Assembly (NCBI RefSeq): GCF_002582035.1
Contig: NZ_NUQE01000030.1
Location: forward strand, 597-40,842
DNA: 40,246 nt
Reading direction: 5' to 3'
From: Bacillus pseudomycoides
Lineage (GTDB): Bacteria; Bacillota; Bacilli; Bacillales; Bacillaceae_G
The notes under the pieces are model-generated. The model was not told the origin of the DNA and did no database searches. It saw nothing but the letters and a program-made list of their open reading frames with translations. Position 1 is the first letter of the stretch; every line of letters starts with the position of its first letter. This document shows positions 24,798 through 33,420 of this stretch, piece by piece. Position numbers and translations under genes: made by a program.

Positions 24798-26662
24798 TTA
24801 TGTTTCACCCGATCCGCTTCTTCACTACGCTTCGCACTATTCCACTTTGACATATCCCCTACAAGATATCCAGTAATGCGGCGAATTCTTTCAAAATAAC
24901 GATCATTTTCATTCCCACAGCTTGGACATTCATTTTCAATCATCCCATTATAGCCGCAACATTTACAGCGATCTACCGGGTGATTAATGGATCCATATCC
25001 TACGCCATATTGTGCCATTGCCTGTACAATTTGCTGTAATGCTTTTTGATTATGAACAGCCGCTCCATCCAATTCAATATACGTAATATGTCCACCATTA
25101 CAAAGTGCATGAAACGGTCCTTCTAAACGAATTTTATCAATTGCTTGAATGGAGTAATAAACCGGAATATGAAATGAATTTGTATAATAATTATGATCTG
25201 TTACACCTGTAATCATTCCAAATTCAGCTCGATCTTCTTTAATAAATTTCCCTGATAACCCTTCGGCAGGAGTTGCAATTAATGAAAAATTCAACTGATG
25301 TTCTTCTGTTGCTTGATCCATCTTCTTTCTCATATATTCAATAATTTCATATCCGAGCTTCCATGATTTTTCGTCTTCTCCATGATGCTTTCCCGTTAAA
25401 GCAACTAAACATTCTGCAAGGCCAATAAAACCAATACTTAATGTACCTTGTTTTAAAATTTCAGCAACAGAATCTTCAGGTTGAAGTTTTTCACCACCGC
25501 GCCATACTCCTTGTGAATATAAGAATTGGAAATCTCTTGCCTTTTTCGTTGCTTGATAAGAGAATCTTTCCAATAATTGACGAATACCAAGGTCAATATA
25601 GTGATTTAAAGCTTCAAAAAATGCTTCTTTTGATCCACTCATACACGCTAATTTCACTAAGTTAATAGATGTAAACGATAAATTCCCTCTTCCGATTGCT
25701 GTTTCTTCCCCATGAATATTAGACATAACACGAGTACGACACCCCATATAACACACTTCACTTTCAGGACGACCCTCATAATGCATAGCATTAAATGGAG
25801 CATCTAAAAATGAGAAGTTGGGAAACAGGCGTTTTGCTGTCGTTTCAAGTGCTAGTTCAAATAAATCATAATTCGGATCTCTTTCTTCAAAATTCACACC
25901 TTTTTTCAATTTAAATATTTGAATAGGAAAAATAGGCGTTTCTCCTTTTCCTAATCCAGCTTGCGTCGCTCGTAACAATTGTTTAATTAATAATCTTCCT
26001 TCTTTTGATGTATCCGTTCCGTAATTAATCGAAATAAATGGAACTTGTCCACCGCCCCTGCTATGCATACTATTCGAATTATGAATAAATGCTTCACATG
26101 CTTGATACGTATCATTTTCTGTTTCTTTCCATGCAAACTCTTCTACTTGCTTAGCTGTTAATGGATATGTTGCTAAACGTTTTTTATTTCTTTCAAACGT
26201 TTTTCTCACATATGGTGCCAAATCTATATCAAACAGCGCAAATGATTGACCGCCATGCTGCATATTTTGATTCGCTTGAAAAATAATAGAAGACAGTGCC
26301 AATGCACTTTTAATATCTTGCGGCTGTCGCATATATCCATGACCTGTATGAAATCCATTTTCAAGCATTTGGGCTAGTGGAATTTGCGAACAAGTTGTCG
26401 TACCTGTTGCATAAAAATCTAAATCATGTGGATATAAAATATTTTGATTCATTGCTTTTTTCACTTCTTCAGAAAGTAATTGTTCCACCGCGTAATACTT
26501 TGCACTCTCAGATGCAAATTTCCCCATTACTCCCATCGGAGACCGACCGTCAACATTCGCATTTTCTTGCATTAAGTCTTGTTCATTTGCATAAACAATT
26601 TTCGTAAAAATATCCTTTAGGTTCTCTTCATATTCATTGTTCTTTTCCATTAATTGCTTCAT
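24794..26662 (-). CDS. nrdD: anaerobic ribonucleoside-triphosphate reductase NrdD
   Basis: A 622-residue class III reductase that makes dNTPs from NTPs under anaerobiosis. The glycyl-radical site is Gly598 in RRITGYLVG. The Zn-binding cysteines are in CKCCGYNG and ECPSCGN just before it. Active-site cysteine regions include TTTCSQIPLAQ and CYMGCRTRVMS. Only about 30 residues come before the catalytic core (ENANVDGRSPMG), so the usual ~90-residue N-terminal ATP-cone is absent; allosteric dATP inhibition would then be lost or handled differently. GGGGG lies upstream of the ATG. Two NrdR-like boxes sit upstream. Confidence 0.95.
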   Translation of the reverse strand: MKQLMEKNNEYEENLKDIFTKIVYANEQDLMQENANVDGRSPMGVMGKFASESAKYYAVEQLLSEEVKKAMNQNILYPHDLDFYATGTTTCSQIPLAQMLENGFHTGHGYMRQPQDIKSALALSSIIFQANQNMQHGGQSFALFDIDLAPYVRKTFERNKKRLATYPLTAKQVEEFAWKETENDTYQACEAFIHNSNSMHSRGGGQVPFISINYGTDTSKEGRLLIKQLLRATQAGLGKGETPIFPIQIFKLKKGVNFEERDPNYDLFELALETTAKRLFPNFSFLDAPFNAMHYEGRPESEVCYMGCRTRVMSNIHGEETAIGRGNLSFTSINLVKLACMSGSKEAFFEALNHYIDLGIRQLLERFSYQATKKARDFQFLYSQGVWRGGEKLQPEDSVAEILKQGTLSIGFIGLAECLVALTGKHHGEDEKSWKLGYEIIEYMRKKMDQATEEHQLNFSLIATPAEGLSGKFIKEDRAEFGMITGVTDHNYYTNSFHIPVYYSIQAIDKIRLEGPFHALCNGGHITYIELDGAAVHNQKALQQIVQAMAQYGVGYGSINHPVDRCKCCGYNGMIENECPSCGNENDRYFERIRRITGYLVGDMSKWNSAKRSEEADRVKHK

Positions 26663-26705
26663 TTCTTAACCCCCAACAACATCTTGTTCATTTACTAACA
26701 AAATG

Positions 26706-26754
26706 ATACAACATATAGTGATGGCAAATATGTGAAAAATATAACATTCTGTGA
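26706..26754 (-). promoter_or_regulatory. candidate NrdR box pair upstream of nrdD
   Basis: On the minus strand TCACTATATGTTGTAT (26706-26721) matches the NrdR consensus ACACWATATMTWGTGT at 13 of 16. A weaker second site (ATATAACATTCTGTGA, plus strand, 26739-26754; about 10 of 16) starts 33 bp away, about three helical turns. NrdR boxes are known to come as such pairs. Confidence 0.45.
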
Positions 26755-26784
26755 AAATTTTTTTAACATTTATCGAATCTTTTA

Positions 26785-26880
26785 TTTATCCCGCTATTCG
26801 CGGGCAGTAAAACCCGATTGGTGAGAGCTTTCCATCAGTGAGAAATGAGAAACCCACCATTAATAGAAATTTCACTTTAT
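26785..26880 (+). repeat. bcr1 repeat, shortened copy
   Basis: Starts TTTATCCCGCTATTCGCGGG, goes straight from GGGCAGTAA into AACCCGATTGG (the middle ~50 bp are missing) and ends AGAAATTTCACTTTAT. It is joined head-to-tail with the next copy through a shared TTTAT. Confidence 0.85.
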
Positions 26881-27030
26881 CCCGCATTAACGGGCAGTAT
26901 GACCCCCACCTCAAGATTGAGAAAAGCGAAGAAGATAGGTGGAGGATAACTGCCTGTAAATGCCCGATTGGTTCAACTAACCATCAGTGGGAATAACCCC
27001 TCCCCCACTGATGGAAGTTTCACTTTATAA
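26876..27030 (+). repeat. bcr1 repeat, full length
   Basis: TTTATCCCGCATTAACGGGC through the GAAGAAGATAGGTGGAGGATA block to the CCATCAGTGGG / CCCACTGATGG hairpin and GAAGTTTCACTTTAT. It ends about 95 bp before plsY, inside the region expected to hold the plsY promoter. Confidence 0.9.
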
Positions 27031-27125
27031 AAAAGAAATGTGCTCTTTACAAATGTATGGTACAATATACGGGAAAAACTCTTTTTACCCTTTATCAACA
27101 CATTTGAATAAAGGAGACTGAACTT

Positions 27126-27719
27126 ATGCTTACATATCTTTTATTGATCGTTGCCTATTTACTTGGATCGATTCCATCTGGACTTGTCGTTGGAAAGATT
27201 GGTTATGGAATCGATATTCGCGAGCATGGCAGCGGAAATTTAGGAGGAACGAATACATTTCGTACATTAGGGAAAAAAGCGGGTTTCATTGTTACAATTG
27301 CTGATATTTTAAAAGGAACATTAGCTACAGCTCTACCGATAATTTTCGGTTTACATATCCATCCTCTATGGTTCGGATTAGCTGCAGTACTTGGTCATGT
27401 ATACCCAATCTTCGCAAAGTTCCGTGGAGGAAAAGCGGTTGCTACTTCTGCTGGCGTACTATTATGCTACGCGCCAATTACCTTTGTTGTACTAGCCGTT
27501 ATCTTTTTCACCCTACTATTTACGACGAGATACGTTTCACTTTCTTCTATGTTAACAGCTGTTGCCGCTGTTGTTGCAGCAATTATTAACGGGAATAAAA
27601 TCTTCATTGTTGCGATGTGTTTATTAGCTGGTATGGTTATTTATCGACATCGTGCAAATATTGGACGAATTATAAATAAAACAGAACCAAAAGCAAATTT
27701 AACAAAAAAGCAAAAGTAA
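27126..27719 (+). CDS. plsY: acyl-phosphate glycerol-3-phosphate acyltransferase PlsY
   Basis: A 197-residue membrane enzyme that moves an acyl group from acyl-phosphate (made by PlsX) onto glycerol-3-phosphate, the first committed step of phospholipid synthesis. About five spans. Conserved cytoplasmic loops are [27 protein letters not shown] and [20 protein letters not shown], which form the phosphate-binding active site. AAAGGAG lies 9 nt before the ATG. It faces away from yneT, as in B. subtilis, but here a 5-kb nrd/htr block lies between them. Confidence 0.96.
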   Translation: MLTYLLLIVAYLLGSIPSGLVVGKIGYGIDIREHGSGNLGGTNTFRTLGKKAGFIVTIADILKGTLATALPIIFGLHIHPLWFGLAAVLGHVYPIFAKFRGGKAVATSAGVLLCYAPITFVVLAVIFFTLLFTTRYVSLSSMLTAVAAVVAAIINGNKIFIVAMCLLAGMVIYRHRANIGRIINKTEPKANLTKKQK

Positions 27720-27733
27720 GATTGTAACCCACA

Positions 27734-27788
27734 TAACGCAAAAAGAAAACGCAAAGCATATAAATGGCGTCTTTTTGCGTTATTTTTT
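27734..27788 (+). terminator. intrinsic terminator of plsY
   Basis: TAACGCAAAAAG pairs with CTTTTTGCGTTA, followed by TTTTTT. Confidence 0.85.
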
Positions 27789-27827
27789 ATACTAAAAGAA
27801 AAAGAGATTATGTTGGAGGAACATTAG

Positions 27828-28118
27828 ATGAACATTTCAGTATCAAAAGAAGCAGTAAACTGGTATAAAAACGAACTTGGTTTACAAACAGGCGATGCTC
27901 TTCGCTTTTTCGTACAATATGGTGGATGTAGCACTGTTCAAAAAGGTCTTTCATTAGGAATTCGTAAAGATAATCCAGCTACTCCTGCTGTACAAATTCA
28001 AGAAGACGGTATTACTTTCTTTATTGAAGGCGATGATGAGTGGTTCTTTGACGGACATAATTTATCTGTTACCTTCAGTAATGATGATGATTTCCCACAA
28101 TTTAATTACGAAAAATAA
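27828..28118 (+). CDS. yneR: HesB/IscA-like protein YneR
   Basis: A 96-residue protein of the Fe-S biogenesis-like (HesB/YadR/YfhF) fold. It starts ISVSKEAVNWYKNELG and has GDALRFFVQYGGCSTVQKG, with a single cysteine where IscA proteins carry the first of three, and lacks the C-terminal CGC motif. It is therefore probably not a classical Fe-S scaffold. TTGGAGGAAC lies upstream. It shares the terminator at 28117-28145 with the convergent yneP. Position next to plsY agrees with B. subtilis. Confidence 0.88.
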   Translation: MNISVSKEAVNWYKNELGLQTGDALRFFVQYGGCSTVQKGLSLGIRKDNPATPAVQIQEDGITFFIEGDDEWFFDGHNLSVTFSNDDDFPQFNYEK

Positions 28119-28145
28119 AAAACGTGGCCTAAGCCACGTTTTTTC
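28117..28145. terminator. bidirectional intrinsic terminator
   Basis: AACGTGGC pairs with GCCACGTT around CTAA, with A-run before and T-run after. Serves yneR and yneP. Confidence 0.88.
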
Positions 28146-28563
28146 ATTGTTTTTTAATCTTCTCGTATGTCTCATACCACTCTGGGTACAATTTTTTAAA
28201 TGATACCGGACGAAAGCCTTCTTTTTTTGCACAAATATTTGTTGTAGACGCTGTAATGCAACGTTCGCCGTTTCCATTATAAATTTCATAGCCGTACACA
28301 ACGCGTAGTGGACTCACAGACTCCACCCATGTTTTCACAATTGCTTTTTCTCCGTAACGCATTGCTTTTCGATATGTAATTTGCAAATCAAGTACAGGAG
28401 ATACAACCCCATCATTCTCCATTTCAACATATGAAAACCCTAAATCTTGAATTAATTTCGTACGCCCAAGTTCTAGCCATACTAAATAATTCGCATGGTA
28501 CACGACACCCATTTGATCTGTCTCTGCATAACGAATGTCAATTTCTTGTTCTGCTACAAACAT
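28144..28563 (-). CDS. yneP: hot-dog fold acyl-CoA thioesterase YneP
   Basis: A 139-residue thioesterase of the 4-hydroxybenzoyl-CoA thioesterase type. The active-site region is RYAETDQMGVVYHANYLVW with catalytic Asp16 and the YHANY signature. It hydrolyses a CoA or ACP thioester; the natural substrate is unknown. Length is normal. The gene is transcribed away from sleL and toward yneR. Confidence 0.88.
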   Translation of the reverse strand: MFVAEQEIDIRYAETDQMGVVYHANYLVWLELGRTKLIQDLGFSYVEMENDGVVSPVLDLQITYRKAMRYGEKAIVKTWVESVSPLRVVYGYEIYNGNGERCITASTTNICAKKEGFRPVSFKKLYPEWYETYEKIKKQ

Positions 28564-28672
28564 CGTTTTGTCTCCTTCTCGCTTGCGTTTCTTTCTACAT
28601 CTTTAATCATAATACAGAGAAACTGAAAATAAAATAGAAGCGGTGGATCTTTTTCTTTAAAGGAGTGAGCAT

Positions 28673-29962
28673 ATGCTACAAATTATAACTGTACAAAGCG
28701 GTGATAACGTATATAAATTAGCACAGAAGTACGGAACAACACCAGAAACGATTGTGAAAGATAATGGATTAAATCCAGCTCAAACACTCGTAGTCGGGCA
28801 AGCATTAATCGTGAATACAGAAGGAAATAATTATTATGTACAACCTGGCGATAGCTTATATAAAATTGCCTTAACTTACAATGTACCTCTCGCCAGTTTA
28901 GCAAAAGTGAATCATTTATCATTAAATTCTACACTCCAAGTCGGCCAGCAGCTATATGTACCAAAAGGGACAAAAAAAATTATTGAATCCATTGCCTACT
29001 TACAGCCATCCACAGTTCCGATTAAAGAAAGCTTAATTAATTCCACGAAAGCTATCAATGCATATTTAACTTACTTGGCCTACTTTAGCTTTGAAGCGAA
29101 GCGTGACGGAACATTAAAAGAACCTACACAAATATCCGAAATCGTCGCAATTGCAAAACAGGGGCAAACCATTCCGATGCTCGTTATTACGAATCTTGAA
29201 AATGGAAGTTTTAGCCCTCAATTAGCAAGCATTATTTTACACAACGAAACAATTCAAAATACGTTTATTACAAACATTTTACAAACCGCACAAAAATACG
29301 GAATGCGTGATATCCACTTCGATTTTGAGAACCTTGTACCAACAGACCGCGAAGCGTATAATCAATTTTTACGCAAAGTAAAAACACGTCTACCAAAAGG
29401 ATATACGCTCAGTACAACGCTCGCCCCAAAAACAAGTTCAACCCAAAAAGGTGCAGCTGCAGCTCAGGACTATAAGGCGCAAGGTGAAATTGTTGATTTC
29501 GTTGTTATAATGACATACGACTGGGGATGGCAAGGTGGACCGCCTCTTGCAGTTTCTCCAATTGGTCCTGTAAAACAAGTCATTCAATACGCAAAATCGC
29601 AAATGCCGCCACGTAAAATTATGATGGGGCAAAACTTATACGGATTTGACTGGATTCTTCCATTTAAAGAAGGAAACCCTCCTGCCAAAGCAGTTAGCTC
29701 TGTTGCTGCCGTTTCGCTTGCCCGGAAATATAATGTGCCAATTCTATACGATTTCACTTCACAGGCTCCGCATTTTAATTATTACGATGAAAACGGAGTA
29801 CAACATGAAGTATGGTTTGAAGATGCTAGGTCAGTTCAAAGTAAGTTTAATTTAATAAAAGAGCAAGGAATTCGTGGTATCAGTTACTGGAAAATCGGAT
29901 TACCATTCCCACAAAATTGGCGTCTCCTTACTGAAAACTTTTCCATTACGAAAAAAGGCTGA
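28673..29962 (+). CDS. sleL: spore cortex-lytic glycosidase, SleL/YaaH family
   Basis: A 429-residue enzyme that degrades cortex peptidoglycan fragments during germination. Two LysM domains bind peptidoglycan (residues 2-48, VQSGDNVYKLAQKYGTTPE; 53-97, VQPGDSLYKIALTYNVP). A GH18-type barrel follows from about residue 103; its catalytic motif is DIHFDFE with Glu219 as the acid. SleL of B. cereus has this length and layout and N-acetylglucosaminidase activity. No signal peptide, which suits a protein packed into the spore coat by the mother cell. AAAGGAGTG precedes the ATG. Inserted between yneP and tlp relative to B. subtilis. Confidence 0.85.
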   Translation: MLQIITVQSGDNVYKLAQKYGTTPETIVKDNGLNPAQTLVVGQALIVNTEGNNYYVQPGDSLYKIALTYNVPLASLAKVNHLSLNSTLQVGQQLYVPKGTKKIIESIAYLQPSTVPIKESLINSTKAINAYLTYLAYFSFEAKRDGTLKEPTQISEIVAIAKQGQTIPMLVITNLENGSFSPQLASIILHNETIQNTFITNILQTAQKYGMRDIHFDFENLVPTDREAYNQFLRKVKTRLPKGYTLSTTLAPKTSSTQKGAAAAQDYKAQGEIVDFVVIMTYDWGWQGGPPLAVSPIGPVKQVIQYAKSQMPPRKIMMGQNLYGFDWILPFKEGNPPAKAVSSVAAVSLARKYNVPILYDFTSQAPHFNYYDENGVQHEVWFEDARSVQSKFNLIKEQGIRGISYWKIGLPFPQNWRLLTENFSITKKG

Positions 29963-29977
29963 CGATTGTCAGCCTTT
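29954..29977. terminator. bidirectional intrinsic terminator
   Basis: AAAGGCTGAC pairs with GTCAGCCTTT around GATT, between sleL and tlp. Confidence 0.85.
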
Positions 29978-29979
29978 CC

Positions 29980-30207
29980 TTACTTATTCTGATATGCAGC
30001 TTCCTCTTTAATTTCCTTTCGCATGCCTTCAATACTTTCCATACGGCGCTCATTTTTCGCTTCGATTGCTGCGCGGTCTTTCTCATTAGAAAACTCTGCA
30101 GCTTCCCTTGCTTCGTTCATATTTTCAATTGTGTTATATACCGCCTCTTGCAATTTCTCAACGTTATCACTACGATCATCTGGATTTGCTTTGTTTTGTT
30201 CTGGCAT
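29980..30207 (-). CDS. tlp: small acid-soluble spore protein Tlp
   Basis: A 75-residue spore core protein (Tlp family). Starts [20 protein letters not shown] and continues with a helical, highly charged [20 protein letters not shown] stretch, characteristic of Tlp. The ATG at 30207 has AAAGGAGGAAG upstream; an in-frame upstream extension is not family-like. In B. subtilis tlp follows sspN in one operon. Here sspN is 6.6 kb away. It should be made in the forespore. Confidence 0.92.
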   Translation of the reverse strand: MPEQNKANPDDRSDNVEKLQEAVYNTIENMNEAREAAEFSNEKDRAAIEAKNERRMESIEGMRKEIKEEAAYQNK

Positions 30208-30276
30208 TCTGTCTTCCTCCTTTATTGAAAATACATACAACATTAGTTTGTAAAAAATGTCTTTAATTATGTATGA

Positions 30277-30303
30277 AAAAAGGAAGGAGAATGCTTCCTT
30301 TTT
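30277..30303. terminator. intrinsic terminator hairpin upstream of tlp
   Basis: AAAAAGGAAG pairs with CTTCCTTTTT around a 7-nt loop. It lies at the edge between the conserved spore genes and the accessory block. Confidence 0.7.
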
Positions 30304-30579
30304 GATTGAAAATACTTGAGATAGTCAAGTTAAGTGCCTTTTCGGACAGGGAGTAGTGGTGTATTATGGAAGATATGTACCTTTCCGTTTTTAATTGGGA
30401 GTTTGGTTGCTTCCATCCTGCTAAAAAGAAAGATGTTATATGTCAATAAGGGAAGTGTCCCTACAGAGAATATGGCACAGACACAGACAAGGGTTAAAAA
30501 TAATTTTCAAGGTGCGAAAGTTAAGTAACTTAGTTTAGATAACATGTTCAACAAATTTCTAATTTAAGGAGTACTGGGA
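30304..30579. other. intergenic region, no clear gene
   Basis: A plus-strand frame (30334-30528) has a hydrophobic patch but no ribosome binding site and no family resemblance; I do not call it a gene. AAGTTA-AG-TAACTT (30518-30531) is a 14-bp palindrome about 50 bp before the TetR gene. Its AGTTA/TAACT half-sites resemble the palindrome at 36321-36346. Confidence 0.4.
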
Positions 30580-31134
30580 ATGAGGGAACGCATTATAAGA
30601 GCCTTTATTGAAGAGATTCATGATAAAGGCATGAAGTTCACAATGGATGATTTAGCAAGCCGTATTGGTGTAAACAAACGATACCTTTATCAACATTTTT
30701 CTTCGAAGGCTGAAATTTTGGAGTTAATCATTGATCAATCGTTATCGGAATTCGATGAAAAAACAGAACAAATTATGAATAATACATCTTTAAGCCTGAT
30801 TGAAAAAATCAGACAGATTTGTACTGTGTTGCCTAATTTTGAGTTTTACGACTTCAAAGTGTTGGAACAAATGAAGCGCTATTACCCGGAGCAATGGACA
30901 AAAGTGAATGACGCTTTGAGCGAGTGGGAAGCTCTGCGCTTGTTACTCGAAGAAGGTATACAGCAAGGTGAACTCATTGAAATCAATCCAACACTCGCTG
31001 TAAAGCTGATCATAGATGCTACAAATTCTGTCTTTGATCAACGTTTTTATACGGAAAATAATATTACCTTATCAGAAGCACTCTCATCTATCGTAGACGT
31101 ATTATTGTTCGGCTTAGTCAAAAATAAATCATAA
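30580..31134 (+). CDS. TetR family regulator of the accessory block
   Basis: A 184-residue TetR-type repressor. Helix-turn-helix at about residues 1-47: FTMDDLASRIGVNKRYLYQHFSSK. The C-terminal domain has no recognisable ligand signature. TTAAGGAG lies upstream of the ATG. It ends convergently with the amidohydrolase-cupin-MATE-dehydrogenase-oxidase operon and is the only regulator in the block, so it probably controls that operon through the palindrome at 36321-36346 (inference). Confidence 0.85.
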   Translation: MRERIIRAFIEEIHDKGMKFTMDDLASRIGVNKRYLYQHFSSKAEILELIIDQSLSEFDEKTEQIMNNTSLSLIEKIRQICTVLPNFEFYDFKVLEQMKRYYPEQWTKVNDALSEWEALRLLLEEGIQQGELIEINPTLAVKLIIDATNSVFDQRFYTENNITLSEALSSIVDVLLFGLVKNKS

Positions 31135-31148
31135 TAATTATCTAATTT

Positions 31149-31187
31149 AAAAAACGGGTAAAGGAATATTTGTTCCGCCCGTTTTTT
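31149..31187. terminator. bidirectional intrinsic terminator
   Basis: AAAAAACGGG pairs with CCCGTTTTTT, with an inner GGAA..TTCC stem. Located between the TetR gene and the amidohydrolase remnant. Confidence 0.85.
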
Positions 31188-31194
31188 GTCTTTA

Positions 31195-31498
31195 TTAAGG
31201 AGCCCTCTTGCATCCTGAATCATCTTGAAAAACGATAGCTCCATCAACCATCGTTAAAACTACTCGAACGTCTCGTATTTCTTCAACTGGGATTTCGAAG
31301 AGGTTTCTGTTTAACACAACAAGATCTGCCAGTTTTCCCACTTCAAGTGTGCCCAAACGGATTCATTTCTACTTCGGAACCAATGACTGCAATCTTATTA
31401 TTAATAATGGCGATATAAGCAGGGATGAGCTTATCCGCAAAACCTGTAAAAACAGCATTACTTGAGATAACAATGTCGGCTTTTTGATTTATATTCAC
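31195..31498 (-). pseudogene. remnant of a YtcJ-like amidohydrolase
   Basis: Starting at GTG 31498 the frame reads VNINQKADIVISSNAVFTGF...IAIINNKIAVIGSE, as at the N-terminus of Amidohydro_3/YtcJ-type metal-dependent hydrolases. It stops about 50 residues in. In another frame follows LGTLEVGKLADLVVLNRNLF...VRVVLTMVDGAIVF, the typical C-terminal end of the same family. The whole metal-binding barrel (around 450 codons) is missing between them. The gene is dead. It is the last gene of the operon and may once have supplied the amine or carbonyl substrate for its neighbours. Confidence 0.75.
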
Positions 31499-31629
31499 TA
31501 ACAAATATCACTATTATGTTTGAATATTCTGAATTTTATTTACGTAAAGTAAGACAATCGCATATGACGCAAGGTTGGATAACGGCGCTGTATACGGCTG
31601 TGATGATCGAATGCGCTCCTAATTTCACA

Positions 31630-31911
31630 TTATTTCAAGTTGATTTCATGGTTCATTTTATAATTCTTTTTCAAAAATTCTGGGCAATCCCATTCACAAA
31701 CAAGATCTTTAGCCAAAGAAACGACCCAGTCCTTTGTAATATGATACTTTTCTCCATCAACAGTAATAAACACCTCACCGTCTGTCACATAGAAAACTTC
31801 CTGCTCTTCTACATGCCAAGTTCCTTTATTAGGTTCGCCTACCCATGCTTCCCAATTGTCAACACCTAATTGTTGTGCTTCTTCTGCTGTAAGTTTTTTT
31901 GCAAAAAACAT
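31630..31911 (-). CDS. cupin-fold protein (Cupin_3/DUF861 type)
   Basis: A 93-residue single beta-barrel. Core motif: GTWHVEEQEVFYVTDGEVFITVDG and then DWVVSLAKDLVCEWDCPE. The family usually ends with a lysine/tyrosine segment like FLKKNYK, present here. Metal ligands of classic cupins are only partly kept (an E-x5-DG pattern). Such small cupins often stand beside amine or ureide catabolic genes. AGAGAGGA lies upstream of the ATG. It is downstream of the MATE gene by 45 bp in the same operon. Confidence 0.8.
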   Translation of the reverse strand: MFFAKKLTAEEAQQLGVDNWEAWVGEPNKGTWHVEEQEVFYVTDGEVFITVDGEKYHITKDWVVSLAKDLVCEWDCPEFLKKNYKMNHEINLK

Positions 31912-31956
31912 GATAATCCTCTCTCTTTCTTATAGGTAATTTTGAAGGAATAGGTT

Positions 31957-33375
31957 CTATAAACGTACTGTCTTAACATTCATACCTTTTAAACGTTTGA
32001 ACTCTTTTTTCATAAAGTATATGGCAATGAGAACGCCTGGAATTTCTGCAGCAGGACCTGCGTACCATATACCTTCTACACCCCAGAATTTCGGGAAAAT
32101 ATATAGAAACGGGAATAAGAACAACAGCATTTTGCTAACATTAATAAACGTTGCGGTCCAGTTCCTCTCTTGGGATTCGAAATAACCGGATATAAGCAAG
32201 CTGACTGCATTAAGCATAAACAAAGAGTTGAATACAACTGTCGTCCAAATGCCCAGTTTCTGCAATTCAGGATTACCGCCAGAAAAAAATGATACAATCG
32301 GATCTGCAAAAATGATTAGTAAAGCTGTCGCAATCAAAAAGAAAGCAACCGTAAAAATGAGTCCAATCTTAATTGCTTGTTTCACACGATCAAGATTGCC
32401 CGCACCGTAATTATAACTAATAATCGGTTGAAGTCCCGTCATCCCACCGAGTGCTGCTAAGGCGAGCAGATTTGTAATATAGCCGTTTTGAATCGTGAAA
32501 GCAGCAACGTGCAGTCCACCACCGTAGCTTTGCAGTAAGTTGTTGAAGAAAATAATGGCAAAAAACATCATGAACTGACTCGAAAAAGATGCAAAGCCTG
32601 TCCAAGCTACTTCACCAATTGTCTTGAGATTAATCATCATATCTTTTATTTTTGGCTTAAGCTTTGTTTTACCGAACCAAAAATAAAAGATTAATAAAAC
32701 AGGGATCGATTGTGAAATTGTATTCGCCCACGAGGAACCCATCATCCCCATGTCATATTTCACTACCATAATCCATTCTGTAATTCCGGCAACAACCGCT
32801 GCAACTAACCAACTGTTCATTGATAGTACAGGTTTTTCATCGATATTGGTAAAAATACTTAGTACAACCGCCAATATCGTTATTGGCAATGAAATCCACA
32901 ATAGTCGGCTGTATTTCACCGCATATGGAAGTGCATCCTGACTTGCTCCGAATAAAGTCATGATTTGATTTTCAAAGACCAATCCAAGTACAGCTAGCAA
33001 AATGGAGAAGAAAAGGGTAAACCATAAAGTTTGTCCCATAATACTCCTAGCTTCTTCGATTTTCCCTTTTCCAAGTCGAAGTGAAATGACCGCTCCAGCT
33101 CCTATACCAAAAAGAATACCAAGCATACGGGTAATAACCATGATTGTAAATCCAATTCCGATTCCTTCCACTTCCAGCTCTTGAAAGCCGCTGACGAAAT
33201 AGCCATCAACAACCGATACCACTCCAAGAATCGCATTAGCCATAATTCCTGCCAAAGCAAACCGTAAATATAGTAAAAGAATACTTTTGGTTCCCAGTGC
33301 TGAATCATTTACTGGCTTATTCATAATTTCTGCTTTTTCTTTCTTCGATGAGGGACGGTTTCCTGCTATTTCCAT
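31957..33375 (-). CDS. MATE family efflux transporter
   Basis: A 472-residue transporter with twelve predicted spans in two halves, of the DinF/MepA type that expels drugs or metabolites using an ion gradient. Recognisable segments are SVVDGYFVSGFQELEVEGIGIG and GIGAGAVISLRLGKGKIEEA in the first half, and GMTGLQPIISYNYGAGNLDRVKQAIKIG in the second. I start at the ATG at 33375, 7 nt after AGGAGGG; an ATG two codons earlier touches that site. It lies between the dehydrogenase and cupin genes, so it could export a product or a toxic amine. Confidence 0.88.
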   Translation of the reverse strand: MEIAGNRPSSKKEKAEIMNKPVNDSALGTKSILLLYLRFALAGIMANAILGVVSVVDGYFVSGFQELEVEGIGIGFTIMVITRMLGILFGIGAGAVISLRLGKGKIEEARSIMGQTLWFTLFFSILLAVLGLVFENQIMTLFGASQDALPYAVKYSRLLWISLPITILAVVLSIFTNIDEKPVLSMNSWLVAAVVAGITEWIMVVKYDMGMMGSSWANTISQSIPVLLIFYFWFGKTKLKPKIKDMMINLKTIGEVAWTGFASFSSQFMMFFAIIFFNNLLQSYGGGLHVAAFTIQNGYITNLLALAALGGMTGLQPIISYNYGAGNLDRVKQAIKIGLIFTVAFFLIATALLIIFADPIVSFFSGGNPELQKLGIWTTVVFNSLFMLNAVSLLISGYFESQERNWTATFINVSKMLLFLFPFLYIFPKFWGVEGIWYAGPAAEIPGVLIAIYFMKKEFKRLKGMNVKTVRL

Positions 33376-33420
33376 ACTCATACCCTCCTAAAAATGGTTT
33401 ATCCAGCAAGTTAAGCCAAA

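Noticed and set aside
30334-30528. 64-codon frame before the TetR gene
   Set aside because: No ribosome binding site, no family resemblance, mixed composition.
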